This document shows positions 7,355-14,419 of a DNA stretch of 15,186 nt, in pieces (the first letter of the stretch is position 1; the number at the start of each line of letters is the position of its first letter). The position numbers and the translations under genes are program-made. Source of the DNA: Oscillospiraceae bacterium (GTDB taxonomy: Bacteria > Bacillota > Clostridia > Oscillospirales > Oscillospiraceae); assembly GCA_024404215.1 (NCBI GenBank), contig JAKSQI010000019.1:1-15186 (forward strand), read 5' to 3'. The notes beneath the pieces were generated by a model. It was not told where the DNA came from. It saw only the letters and a program-made list of their open reading frames with translations, and ran no database searches.

Positions 7355-7779
7355 GTTTGCATATCCTCCGGAAAAAGAATGGTAATACGGCGGGAAGTCT
7401 CGCCGGTTTTGTCAAAATAAACCTGAATCGTCTCAGGGGGGAAGGCGTCCTCTGTCCGCTCACTCCACTCAACAGCGCAGACGCCACCACGGGCCAGGTA
7501 ATCCTCCCAGCCGATTTCAAACAGCTCATCGGAGCCGGAAAGACGATACATATCAAAGTGAAACAGGGGAAGGGGGCCGGGATACTCGTTGACAATGGTG
7601 AAGGTAGGGCTGCTAACCCTACCGCGGCAGCCGAGAGCTTCTGCAAGACCACCTACAAAGGCGGTTTTCCCGGATCCTAAGCCTCCGTGCATGGCAATGA
7701 CTGTACCGGGGCGACAGCGGTGACCCAGCTCAAAGCCAATTTGACGGGTTTCCGCTTCGCTGTGTGATTCAGAAGTCAT
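7351..7779 (-). CDS. tsaE: tRNA t6A biosynthesis ATPase TsaE
   Basis: TsaE is the small ATPase that drives turnover of the TsaBD complex in t6A synthesis. The 142-residue protein has Walker A GGLGSGKT (32-39), the family motif SSPTFTIVNEY (56-66), HFDMYRL (74-80) and a Walker-B-like AVEWSER (102-108). The start is set at the ATG 7777-7779, which has GGGAGGTG a few bases upstream. The frame stays open 23 codons further back, but that stretch overlaps the promoter and has no ribosome binding site. It is the first gene of tsaE-tsaB-upp. Confidence 0.95.
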   Translation of the reverse strand: MTSESHSEAETRQIGFELGHRCRPGTVIAMHGGLGSGKTAFVGGLAEALGCRGRVSSPTFTIVNEYPGPLPLFHFDMYRLSGSDELFEIGWEDYLARGGVCAVEWSERTEDAFPPETIQVYFDKTGETSRRITILFPEDMQT

Positions 7780-7803
7780 AGGGCACCTCCCTTCATTTTT
7801 TGC

Positions 7804-7812
7804 AGTATACCA
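7804..7812 (-). promoter_or_regulatory. Extended -10 promoter of tsaE-tsaB-upp
   Basis: On the minus strand TGG precedes TATACT, an extended -10 element, about 25 bases before the tsaE ATG. A weak -35 (TTTCTA) lies at 17-base spacing. It faces away from the rodA promoter, making a divergent pair. Confidence 0.6.
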
Positions 7813-7864
7813 CGAATTGATAAAAATAGAAAGCCAATAGCCTCTCATTCAAACAAGTTTTTTG

Positions 7865-7893
7865 TTTACAGTCCATAGGCCCAATGCTATAAT
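7865..7893 (+). promoter_or_regulatory. Sigma-A promoter of the rodA-glmM-glmU cluster
   Basis: TTTACA (7865-7870), a 17-base spacer and a perfect TATAAT (7888-7893) lie about 30 bases before the SEDS gene. I see no other convincing promoter or terminator before 12802, so this may drive the whole + strand cluster. Confidence 0.8.
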
Positions 7894-7921
7894 AAGACAA
7901 TTAAACTGGAGGTAGTATGCC

Positions 7922-9055
7922 GTGAATAAATTCTGGCGCGCGGTAAAAGTATATATTAAAACTTCCGACATGATTCTGCTTTTCATCAGTCTTGCCTGTA
8001 CCATATACGGCATGTTGCTGATTCATTCGGTTACCGGTGGCGGTTCTCAGCTGATTATTCAAATTGTGGCCACTGTTTTGGGGATAGGCATGTTTGTTCT
8101 TTTCTCTGTTGTGGACGTAGATATCCTGGCTGACCGTTCAAAGGTCCTTTATCTGATAAGTCTGTTGTTCATTTGCCTGCTGATTCCTTTCGGTGTAGCC
8201 GGTGACTCCGGCAACAAGGCATGGATTCGGTTTGGGCCTATCGGCATTCAGCCCGCCGAGGTTGTCAAGTTCCTATTCATCATTATTCTGGCTCGTTTGA
8301 TGATTACTCTTCATGACCGTCGGGGCAGCATATCCAAGCCTCTGTCGGTTTTAGCCATGGTTTTGGTTTTTGGCGGTTTGTTTGGACTGATTGTTGTCAT
8401 TTCGGCTGACCTGGGTTCCGCTTTGGTCTATTTCTTCATTTTTGCTGTTATGCTCTTTGTAGGCGGTTTGAGCTTATGGTGGTTTTTGGCTGGCTTTGGG
8501 GCATTGGCAGCGGCCGGGCCCTTCCTGTGGAAGTATTTTTTGAACGATAACCAAAAGGCTCGTATTCTGGCCCCCTATGATCCGTCCGTTGATCCCACCG
8601 GGTTGGGTATTACATGGCATGCTAATCAGAGTGTTTCTGCCATTTCCGGCGGTGGCCTTACCGGGCAAGGGCTTGGGCAAGGGAAGATGACCCAAAGCGG
8701 GAGCATGCCTGGTCAGCATACCGACTTTATTTTTTCCGTGGCCGGTGAGGAACTGGGCTTTATTGGCTGTGCCGTTATCATCCTTCTGCTGCTGGCTTTA
8801 ATTGTTCGCTGCTTCTGGGTTGCTTCTCATTGCAACTATCCCCTGGGTATGCTGGTGTGCAGCGGAATTGGTGCCATGTTCATTGCTCAAACGGTTGAGA
8901 ACATCGGCATGTGTCTGAAGCTGACTCCGGTTGTTGGCTTAACCCTGCCCTTTTTCAGCTATGGTGGTTCTTCCATATTAACGAATTTCATTGCTATCGG
9001 AATTGTTTCCGGCATTAAAATGCGGTCTCGCGCTCAACGTATGAGCCGCTATTAA
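7922..9055 (+). CDS. rodA: SEDS-family peptidoglycan glycosyltransferase (RodA-like)
   Basis: This is an integral membrane enzyme of the RodA/FtsW/SpoVE family that polymerises lipid II into peptidoglycan glycan strands, normally with a class B PBP. It has 377 residues and about ten hydrophobic segments. Family motifs are NKAWIRFG (98-105), QPAEVVKF (110-117), HTDFIFSVAGEELG (266-279) and LPFFSYGGSS (342-351). D268 in HTDF matches the aspartate shown to be catalytic in RodA proteins. The GKMTQ stretch before it looks more RodA- than FtsW-like, but FtsW or SpoVE cannot be excluded. The start is GTG at 7922 with GGAGGT eight bases upstream; an ATG at 7917 opens only a two-codon frame. glmM follows after 13 bases, which links polymerase and precursor supply. 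Confidence 0.9.
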   Translation: MNKFWRAVKVYIKTSDMILLFISLACTIYGMLLIHSVTGGGSQLIIQIVATVLGIGMFVLFSVVDVDILADRSKVLYLISLLFICLLIPFGVAGDSGNKAWIRFGPIGIQPAEVVKFLFIIILARLMITLHDRRGSISKPLSVLAMVLVFGGLFGLIVVISADLGSALVYFFIFAVMLFVGGLSLWWFLAGFGALAAAGPFLWKYFLNDNQKARILAPYDPSVDPTGLGITWHANQSVSAISGGGLTGQGLGQGKMTQSGSMPGQHTDFIFSVAGEELGFIGCAVIILLLLALIVRCFWVASHCNYPLGMLVCSGIGAMFIAQTVENIGMCLKLTPVVGLTLPFFSYGGSSILTNFIAIGIVSGIKMRSRAQRMSRY

Positions 9056-9068
9056 GGAGAGAGTGTTT

Positions 9069-10403
9069 ATGTCTAAGTATTTTGGTACAGATGGATTCCG
9101 CGGAACGGCCAACGAGGGCCTCACCGTGGAGCATGCCTTTAAAATCGGTCGCTTTCTAGGCTGGTACTACGGAAAAGAGCACCGTGCTCAGGTTGTTATC
9201 GGAAAGGACACCCGGCGTTCCGGTTATATGTTTGAGGGTGCCCTCCAGGCAGGCTTGACGGCTTCCGGTGCTGATGTGTGCCTGATGCATGTTACTACCA
9301 CACCCAGCGTGGCTTACATTGCACGTGTGGATGATTTTGATTGCGGCATCATGATTTCAGCCAGTCATAATCCCTACATGGATAACGGTATCAAGCTGAT
9401 TAACTCCAACGGTGAGAAGATGGAGCAGAGTGTTATTGATGAGGTTGAAAAATATTTGGATGGTGCCTACGGTGAACTGCCCTATGCTGTAGGCGAAAAC
9501 GTGGGCCGGGTTATTGATTATGCTTCCGGTCGCAATCGTTACATTGGATATTTGATTACTTTGGCCAGTCATTCTTACCGGGATGTTAAGGTTGGTTTGG
9601 ACTGTGCCAACGGCAGCACCTGGATGATTGCCAAAAGTGTATTTGATGCGCTGGGCGCTGACACCTATGTGATTAATAACAAGCCCGATGGTTTGAATAT
9701 CAACCGGGATGCCGGAAGCACCCACATTGAGCAGATGGTTAAGCTGGTAAAAGAGAACAAGCTGGATGTAGGCTTTGCCTTTGACGGAGATGCCGACCGT
9801 TGTATTGCCGTGGATGAAAATGGTGAGGTTGTAGACGGCGACAAGATTCTTTATGTCTGCGGTCGCTACATGCAGGAAACCGGCTTGCTGGGCAAAAGCA
9901 AAATCGTAGCCACGGTCATGTCCAATGTTGGCCTTTTTAAAGCCTTGGATGTCCTTGGCATTGGGTACGAACAGACAGCTGTAGGCGATAAGTATGTGTA
10001 TGAGAACATGCGCACCAACGGTTATCTGTTGGGTGGTGAGCAGTCCGGCCATGTTATTTTCGGCAAGCTGGCTACCACCGGCGACGGTATGCTGACTGCC
10101 ATAAAAATCATGGAGGCCATGATGGGCAGCAAGAAAAGCTTGGGTGAGCTTTGCGCAGACCTAACCATTTATCCCCAGGTAACCAAAAATGCCCGGGTGA
10201 AGGATAAGGATGCTGTCCTCTCCCACCCTGCTGTTCAGGCGGCTGCGGAAGAGGTGGAAGGAAAGGCTCATCTGCTTTTGCGAAAGAGCGGTACCGAGCC
10301 ATTGATTCGGATTACGGTTCAGGGTGAAACCGAAGAGCTATGTGAAAGCTGTGCCAATTTGATTCTGTCTGCCATTCAAAACAATGGCCTGCTGGTGGAG
10401 TAA
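9069..10403 (+). CDS. glmM: Phosphoglucosamine mutase GlmM
   Basis: GlmM converts glucosamine-6-phosphate to glucosamine-1-phosphate, the step before GlmU in UDP-GlcNAc synthesis. The 444-residue protein has the full set of phosphohexomutase motifs. These are KYFGTDGFRG at the N-terminus, SASHNP (97-102) with S99 as the phosphorylated serine, the metal loop DGDADR (239-244), the sugar loop GEQSGH (323-328) and the phosphate-binding RKSGTEPLIR (405-414). The ATG at 9069 is chosen over the in-frame GTG at 9063 because AAGGAG, overlapping the rodA stop, lies nine bases before the ATG. It is followed five bases later by the LbH acetyltransferase gene. Confidence 0.97.
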   Translation: MSKYFGTDGFRGTANEGLTVEHAFKIGRFLGWYYGKEHRAQVVIGKDTRRSGYMFEGALQAGLTASGADVCLMHVTTTPSVAYIARVDDFDCGIMISASHNPYMDNGIKLINSNGEKMEQSVIDEVEKYLDGAYGELPYAVGENVGRVIDYASGRNRYIGYLITLASHSYRDVKVGLDCANGSTWMIAKSVFDALGADTYVINNKPDGLNINRDAGSTHIEQMVKLVKENKLDVGFAFDGDADRCIAVDENGEVVDGDKILYVCGRYMQETGLLGKSKIVATVMSNVGLFKALDVLGIGYEQTAVGDKYVYENMRTNGYLLGGEQSGHVIFGKLATTGDGMLTAIKIMEAMMGSKKSLGELCADLTIYPQVTKNARVKDKDAVLSHPAVQAAAEEVEGKAHLLLRKSGTEPLIRITVQGETEELCESCANLILSAIQNNGLLVE

Positions 10404-10408
10404 AGAAG

Positions 10409-11071
10409 ATGCTTAAGATTACGGATTTACTGGACCTGACCCATACATTGGCACGGGAACTGTTTGATGGCAAGGAGTATGCCTGGGAGGTTCTTCCTGA
10501 TATTAAGGATTTCATCCTTGAACTGGGAAAGCGCCTTCCGGAGGAGGAATACGAGCTCCGGGGAGAAAATGTCTGGGTTGCCCGGGATGCTCTTGTATAT
10601 CCCACCGCTTGGCTTGCCGGACCTTGTATTGTTGACCATGGGGCTGAGGTGCGCCATTGTGCCTTTGTTCGCGGCTCTGCTATCATTGGAAAGAATGCCG
10701 TGGTCGGTAATTCTACAGAACTAAAGAATGTTATTCTTTTTGACTCGGTTCAGGTGCCCCATTATAACTATGTTGGAGACAGCGTTCTGGGCTATAAGGC
10801 GCATATGGGAGCCGGCAGCATAACCAGCAATGTAAAAAGTGACAAAAAGCTGGTAGTGATTCGAGAAAATGAGGAAAGAATGGAGACTGGGCGCAAGAAG
10901 GTTGGTGCCATTCTTGGAGATAATGTAGAAATTGGCTGCGGCAGCGTCCTCAATCCCGGAACGGTCATTGGCCGGTGCAGCCGAGTATATCCCTTAAGCA
11001 GTGTACGCGGAACGATTCCGGCGCATTGCGTATATAAGTGTGCCGGCGAGATTGAAGCCATCCGTGAGTAA
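10409..11071 (+). CDS. Stand-alone GlmU-type acetyltransferase (left-handed beta-helix)
   Basis: The 220-residue protein has a helical N-terminal region of about 50 residues, then hexapeptide repeats typical of a left-handed beta-helix. It aligns by eye with the acetyltransferase half of GlmU (compare VGNSTELKN, HYNYVGD and MGAGSITSN). Residues equivalent to E. coli GlmU R333, E349, K351, H363, Y366, N386 and K392 appear as R88, E104, K106, H118, Y121, N141 and K147, with identical spacing (E. coli numbering from memory). I therefore infer that it acetylates glucosamine-1-phosphate with acetyl-CoA. It has no nucleotidyltransferase domain; that domain is in the next gene. A loop of roughly 18 residues after K147 is extra relative to GlmU. 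The start ATG follows the glmM stop by five bases, with GGAG inside the glmM end. Databases may label such proteins UDP-GlcNAc pyrophosphorylase, which would be the wrong half. Confidence 0.82.
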   Translation: MLKITDLLDLTHTLARELFDGKEYAWEVLPDIKDFILELGKRLPEEEYELRGENVWVARDALVYPTAWLAGPCIVDHGAEVRHCAFVRGSAIIGKNAVVGNSTELKNVILFDSVQVPHYNYVGDSVLGYKAHMGAGSITSNVKSDKKLVVIRENEERMETGRKKVGAILGDNVEIGCGSVLNPGTVIGRCSRVYPLSSVRGTIPAHCVYKCAGEIEAIRE

Positions 11072-11128
11072 GGGCTTAGCTGTCTTATACTGAAGGCAGC
11101 AGAAATACAGGGAGACGGAGAGAATACT

Positions 11129-12802
11129 ATGAACTGGTTAGAGGTTACAGCGGCATCCGTGCCGGAAAAGCTGGATGAGCTGTGTGAGCAACTGGAGACG
11201 GCTGGGGTTTCCGGCCTGGTTATCAACGATGAGGCCTCGGTAACCGATTTTTTGGAGAAAAATAAAAAATACTGGGACTATGTAGACGACGAGGTTTTTG
11301 ATAAGGTGAAAGGAATCTGCACAGTTCAGTTTTATTTGGAAGACAGCCCGGCGGGCTATGAGGAACTGAAGCGAATTCAGCAAGAGGTTCCCGGCAGCTA
11401 TTCGGCAGCTGTAGTTAAGGATGAGGATTGGGAAAACAACTGGAAGCAGTATTACCATCCCATTGAAACCGGCGAAAGGCTGGTCATTGTTCCTGAATGG
11501 CTTGAGGTGCCGGATAGTGGCCGCATTCCCCTGCGAATGGATCCGGGGCTGATTTTTGGTACCGGGTCTCACCCCACCACCCGGATGTGCCTGGAAGAAC
11601 TGGAGAACCTGCAGCCGAGGCAGGTGCTGGATTTAGGCTGCGGCAGCGGCATTTTGGGCATTGCCTCCCTCTTACTGGGGGCGGATCGGGCTGTTGGCGT
11701 TGATATTGATGATAAGGCCCCTAAGGTTGTTCTGGAAAATGCGGCTTTGAATGGTGTTTACGAGGACAGGCTTACCGTCATAGCCGGAGATATTCTCAGC
11801 GACAAGCAGGTTCAGCAACGCTTGGCTGGTTCCTACGATTTGGTTCTGGCCAACATTGTAGCGGATGTTATTATTGCCTTGGCACCCCGCGTTCCGGATT
11901 ATCTAGGAGAAGGCGGGCGCTTTGTCTGCAGCGGAATCATGGAAGGCCGCCAGTATGAGGTGGAGAAGGCTCTTCACCAGGCCGGCCTTGCTGTTATCGG
12001 ACACAGAAAACAAGAGGATTGGCATTGCTATATAGCCGTCAGGAAGGAAGAAAAACATATGACAGAAACTATGAGTGCCATTGTATTGGCGGCCGGCAAG
12101 GGTACCCGTTTGCAGACCGAGGGCTGTGACCTGCCCAAGGTTATGCGTATCGCTGACGGAAAGCCCCTTCTTCACTATGTTCTGCAGGGCTTGGATTTCA
12201 TTGACAGAAAAAACACGGTTGTAGTGGTTGGCTATAAAAAGGAAGCAGTTATGGAAGGCTTTCCTGACTGTCGCTTTGCAGAACAGAAGGAACAGCTGGG
12301 AACCGGTCATGCTGTCATGGCAGCGGAAGAAGAATTGGCGGACTTTGATGGCCCTGTTTTGGTCTGCTGCGGTGACATGCCTTTGATTACCCGTGACACT
12401 TATCAAGCCATGGCAAATACTTATGAAGAGACGGACTGTGCCTGCGTCATTCTGACCGGAACCTCCGACCTTAATTTGCCTTATGGCCGTATTGTTCGCA
12501 CTCCGGAGGGGGATTTTGACCGCGTTGTTGAGGAAAAGGACTGCACACCGGAACAAAAGGCCATTACGGAATTGAATACCGGTGTTTATGTCTTTGACAG
12601 CAAGAAGCTTTTTAAGGCTTTAAAGAGCATTCAAAACAACAATGCTCAGGGGGAGTACTATCTGACGGATGTTCCTACCGTATTGCAGGCGGCCGGTGAG
12701 CGTATCGCTCTGTGCAAGCGAGAACTGGGCAGCCAGATTATCGGTGTTAATACGGTTGAGCAGCTGCAGCAGGTGGAGGATATTTTGCGCAGCGAGAAAT
12801 AA
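11129..12802 (+). CDS. prmA: Fusion frame: ribosomal protein L11 methyltransferase (PrmA) + GlmU-type uridylyltransferase
   Basis: This is one open frame of 557 residues joining two full-length enzymes. Residues 1-310 are PrmA, which trimethylates ribosomal protein L11. It has the family motif DPGLIFGTGSHPTT (138-151), the SAM-binding loop LDLGCGSGILGIA (167-179) and LANIVADV (240-247). Residues 311-557 are the uridylyltransferase half of GlmU, which makes UDP-GlcNAc from UTP and GlcNAc-1-phosphate. It has LAAGKGTR (320-327), LPK (335-337), GTGHAVMAA (391-399), CGDMPL with D416, E468, ELNTGVY with N483, QGEYYLTD and N541. D416 and N541 match the magnesium ligands of E. coli GlmU. The second half lacks the beta-helix domain. 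There is almost no linker: PrmA ends at the normal place and the next domain begins at an ATG (12059) with its own ribosome binding site. The frame may thus yield a fusion, a separate GlmU-N protein, or both. Start: ATG 11129, with a GGAGA-like site upstream. Confidence 0.9.
   Translation: MNWLEVTAASVPEKLDELCEQLETAGVSGLVINDEASVTDFLEKNKKYWDYVDDEVFDKVKGICTVQFYLEDSPAGYEELKRIQQEVPGSYSAAVVKDEDWENNWKQYYHPIETGERLVIVPEWLEVPDSGRIPLRMDPGLIFGTGSHPTTRMCLEELENLQPRQVLDLGCGSGILGIASLLLGADRAVGVDIDDKAPKVVLENAALNGVYEDRLTVIAGDILSDKQVQQRLAGSYDLVLANIVADVIIALAPRVPDYLGEGGRFVCSGIMEGRQYEVEKALHQAGLAVIGHRKQEDWHCYIAVRKEEKHMTETMSAIVLAAGKGTRLQTEGCDLPKVMRIADGKPLLHYVLQGLDFIDRKNTVVVVGYKKEAVMEGFPDCRFAEQKEQLGTGHAVMAAEEELADFDGPVLVCCGDMPLITRDTYQAMANTYEETDCACVILTGTSDLNLPYGRIVRTPEGDFDRVVEEKDCTPEQKAITELNTGVYVFDSKKLFKALKSIQNNNAQGEYYLTDVPTVLQAAGERIALCKRELGSQIIGVNTVEQLQQVEDILRSEK
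12041..12061 (+). promoter_or_regulatory. Internal ribosome binding site and start codon for the GlmU-N half
   Basis: AGGAAGGAAG (12041-12050) stands eight bases before an in-frame ATG (12059-12061). This ATG sits where a free-standing GlmU N-terminal domain would begin, followed by MTETMSAIVLAAGKGTR. It looks like an ordinary gene start preserved inside the fused frame. A uridylyltransferase of 247 residues would be produced from it. Confidence 0.65.
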
Positions 12803-12805
12803 GAC

Positions 12806-12834
12806 TTGCTTTTTTTACAGGGCTGTTGTATAAT
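12806..12834 (+). promoter_or_regulatory. Promoter of tRNA-Leu
   Basis: TTGCTT (12806-12811), a 17-base spacer and a perfect TATAAT (12829-12834) start just after the fusion gene's stop. Transcription would begin about seven bases before the mature tRNA. Confidence 0.75.
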
Positions 12835-12847
12835 AAGTCCTGTTCCT

Positions 12848-12934
12848 GCCGGTGTGATGGAATTGGTAGACGTAGTGGACTCAAAATCCACCGCTGGCGA
12901 CAGCGTACCGGTTCGAGTCCGGTCACCGGCACCA
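12848..12934 (+). tRNA. tRNA-Leu (anticodon CAA)
   Basis: This is an 87-base class II tRNA. The acceptor stem pairs GCCGGTG with CACCGGC. The anticodon stem GTGGA/TCCAC encloses the loop CTCAAAA, giving anticodon CAA, which reads UUG. A long variable arm (CGCTG/CAGCG), a T arm with TTCGAGT, discriminator A and encoded CCA are all present. The long variable arm and the A discriminator fit leucine rather than serine. Confidence 0.97.
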
Positions 12935-12936
12935 GT

Positions 12937-12977
12937 AAAGCCCGCCTTTTGTTGTGAGACAAGAAGGCGGGCTTTTT
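12937..12977 (+). terminator. Rho-independent terminator after tRNA-Leu
   Basis: A 12-base-pair stem, AAAGCCCGCCTT (12937-12948) / AAGGCGGGCTTT (12964-12975), ends in a T run (12973-12977). The loop can pair further (TTGT with ACAA). It starts two bases after the tRNA 3' end. Confidence 0.92.
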
Positions 12978-13042
12978 AACGGATGACTGTAGCCAGATAT
13001 GCACAAAGCCGAAAGGTAATCCATGCTTTCTGTGGATGATGT

Positions 13043-13072
13043 AAAAAAGGGCGCTCCCGGTTGGGAGCGCTC
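13043..13072 (-). terminator. Terminator after the AI-2E family gene
   Basis: GCGCTCCC (13051-13058) pairs with GGGAGCGC (13063-13070) around a four-base loop. Six A's on the + strand (13043-13048) form the T run on the minus strand. It begins about ten bases past the gene's stop. The 70 bases between it and the tRNA terminator hold no gene that I can see. Confidence 0.9.
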
Positions 13073-13079
13073 AAACTGT

Positions 13080-14396
13080 TTATGGGGATGGAGGAGAATC
13101 GTTTTCGTTGCCTTCTGTCGGTGCGGCTGCAGCGGGCATTTTGGGCTTTTTTTGCTTCTGCTTTTTGACAAATTCCTTGGTTTCCGGGTCAATATGGTGC
13201 AAACTGCGGTACGCATCCGTATCATCCGTAAGACCAACCAACTTCAGCCGTCTGTTTACGGCACGACTGATAATCGTATACACGACCACAAAGATGGGGA
13301 CGCCCAGGAGCATACCCCAGAAGCCGAAAAGGCCGGCACCGAGAATGATGGAAAACATAACCCAAAAGCCGTTGATGCCAACAGAGTTACCAAGAATTCT
13401 GGGTCCGATGATGTTGCCATCAAGCTGCTGCAGAATCACTACAAAGAGGATAAAAATCAGACACTTCATGGGGGCAATGATCAGAATGATAAAAGCACAG
13501 GGAATGGCCCCGATAAAAGGTCCAAAGAAGGGAATGATATTGGTCACGCCGACAATGGCGCTGACCAGCAGAGCATAGGGAATTCGTAGGATAGAGGTCC
13601 CTATGTAACAGAGAAGGGCGATAATGGCGGAGTCAATGATTTTACCACCGAAAAAGCTCATAAAGGTTTTATTGGTGAAGTCAAGATTTGCTACCAGCTT
13701 CTGGACCGTTTCAATGCGGAAGAGAGAATAGAGAAGCTTCTTCAAACCGGCTCCCATATTCTCATGGCCAAGCAGAATGTAAACCGACACAATAATGCCG
13801 ACAACCACATTGTAGGTTGCCCGGAAGACGCTGATAACGCCAGTGGTCACACTGGAGGCTACATTGGGAAGAAGGGTGTTCTGAGCCCAGTCGATAAGCT
13901 TTTTGCTCAAAGTGCTGAGTTTAGGAAGAACCACTGCTTCAATGGTGGGATAGTCATCCAAAATGCGACGAAGCCAGGCATCGGTTGTAGCGATGTAGGT
14001 GTTGCTGTTATCTACTATTGTTTTGATGCTGCTGTAAAGCTGAGGAATGATTAGATAAAACAAAGCTGTTAACACGGCCAGAAGGGCAAGCATGCAAACA
14101 AAAACAGAGAGCCATGAGGCCAGCCTTTTGCCGGTGTGCCGTTTGCTTTTTTTGTATAGCCATGCGGTGAAGGGCTTGAAGACATGGGTGTTCAGTCGCT
14201 TTTTTAGGGGGAGAAGGAAATAGGCAATAATGAGGCCCAAAATAAAGGGACTAAGTATTTGGGCTATGTTGCGCAAAAAACGCCGAATACCCGGCAAATG
14301 CTGGAGCAGCATGAAAAACAAAATGGATGCCGCAACGACACAGAAAGCCGTAATACCCCAGTATAAATACTTTTTATCTCCTTGATAGCGCCGCAT
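13080..14396 (-). CDS. AI-2E/PerM-family membrane transporter protein
   Basis: The 438-residue polytopic membrane protein belongs to the AI-2E transporter family (PF01594; PerM, YtvI, TqsA relatives). It has two N-terminal hydrophobic segments (about 12-32 and 45-63), a basic stretch (64-91) and a third segment (about 94-118). A soluble region (119-180) leads to a cluster of hydrophobic segments up to about 375. The NIIPFFGPFIGAIPCAF segment (286-302) and LDGNIIGPRILG (325-336) are family hallmarks. The last 55 residues are hydrophilic, Lys-rich near 411-419, then Ala/Pro-rich. Members have been linked to autoinducer-2 export or to Na+/H+ exchange; the substrate here is unknown. The ATG has GGGGAGGG six bases upstream. 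It is a single-gene unit with its own promoter and terminator. Confidence 0.92.
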   Translation of the reverse strand: MRRYQGDKKYLYWGITAFCVVAASILFFMLLQHLPGIRRFLRNIAQILSPFILGLIIAYFLLPLKKRLNTHVFKPFTAWLYKKSKRHTGKRLASWLSVFVCMLALLAVLTALFYLIIPQLYSSIKTIVDNSNTYIATTDAWLRRILDDYPTIEAVVLPKLSTLSKKLIDWAQNTLLPNVASSVTTGVISVFRATYNVVVGIIVSVYILLGHENMGAGLKKLLYSLFRIETVQKLVANLDFTNKTFMSFFGGKIIDSAIIALLCYIGTSILRIPYALLVSAIVGVTNIIPFFGPFIGAIPCAFIILIIAPMKCLIFILFVVILQQLDGNIIGPRILGNSVGINGFWVMFSIILGAGLFGFWGMLLGVPIFVVVYTIISRAVNRRLKLVGLTDDTDAYRSLHHIDPETKEFVKKQKQKKPKMPAAAAPTEGNENDSPPSP

Positions 14397-14419
14397 GCTC
14401 AGCCCTCCCCTCAGTTTTT

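Noticed and set aside
9357..10052. Long minus-strand frame opposite glmM
   Set aside because: It lies wholly within glmM, whose motifs are complete, and has no ribosome binding site or recognisable domain. It is a mirror effect of codon use.
11086..11091. TATACT as a possible -10 box before prmA
   Set aside because: No -35 element lies at a suitable distance and there is no extended -10, so I do not call a promoter in the 57-base gap.
11903..12556. Minus-strand frame of 217 codons opposite the PrmA-GlmU junction
   Set aside because: It is opposite well-supported domains and shows no family motif. It was considered because it spans the fusion point.
12747..13004. Minus-strand frame running across the tRNA gene
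   Set aside because: It reads through tRNA-Leu and its terminator on the opposite strand. Such frames are a common artefact of tRNA genes.
13020..13039. Small hairpin ATCCA/TGGAT between the tRNA and AI-2E terminators
   Set aside because: It has only five base pairs and no T run. The gap is too short to support a gene or small RNA.
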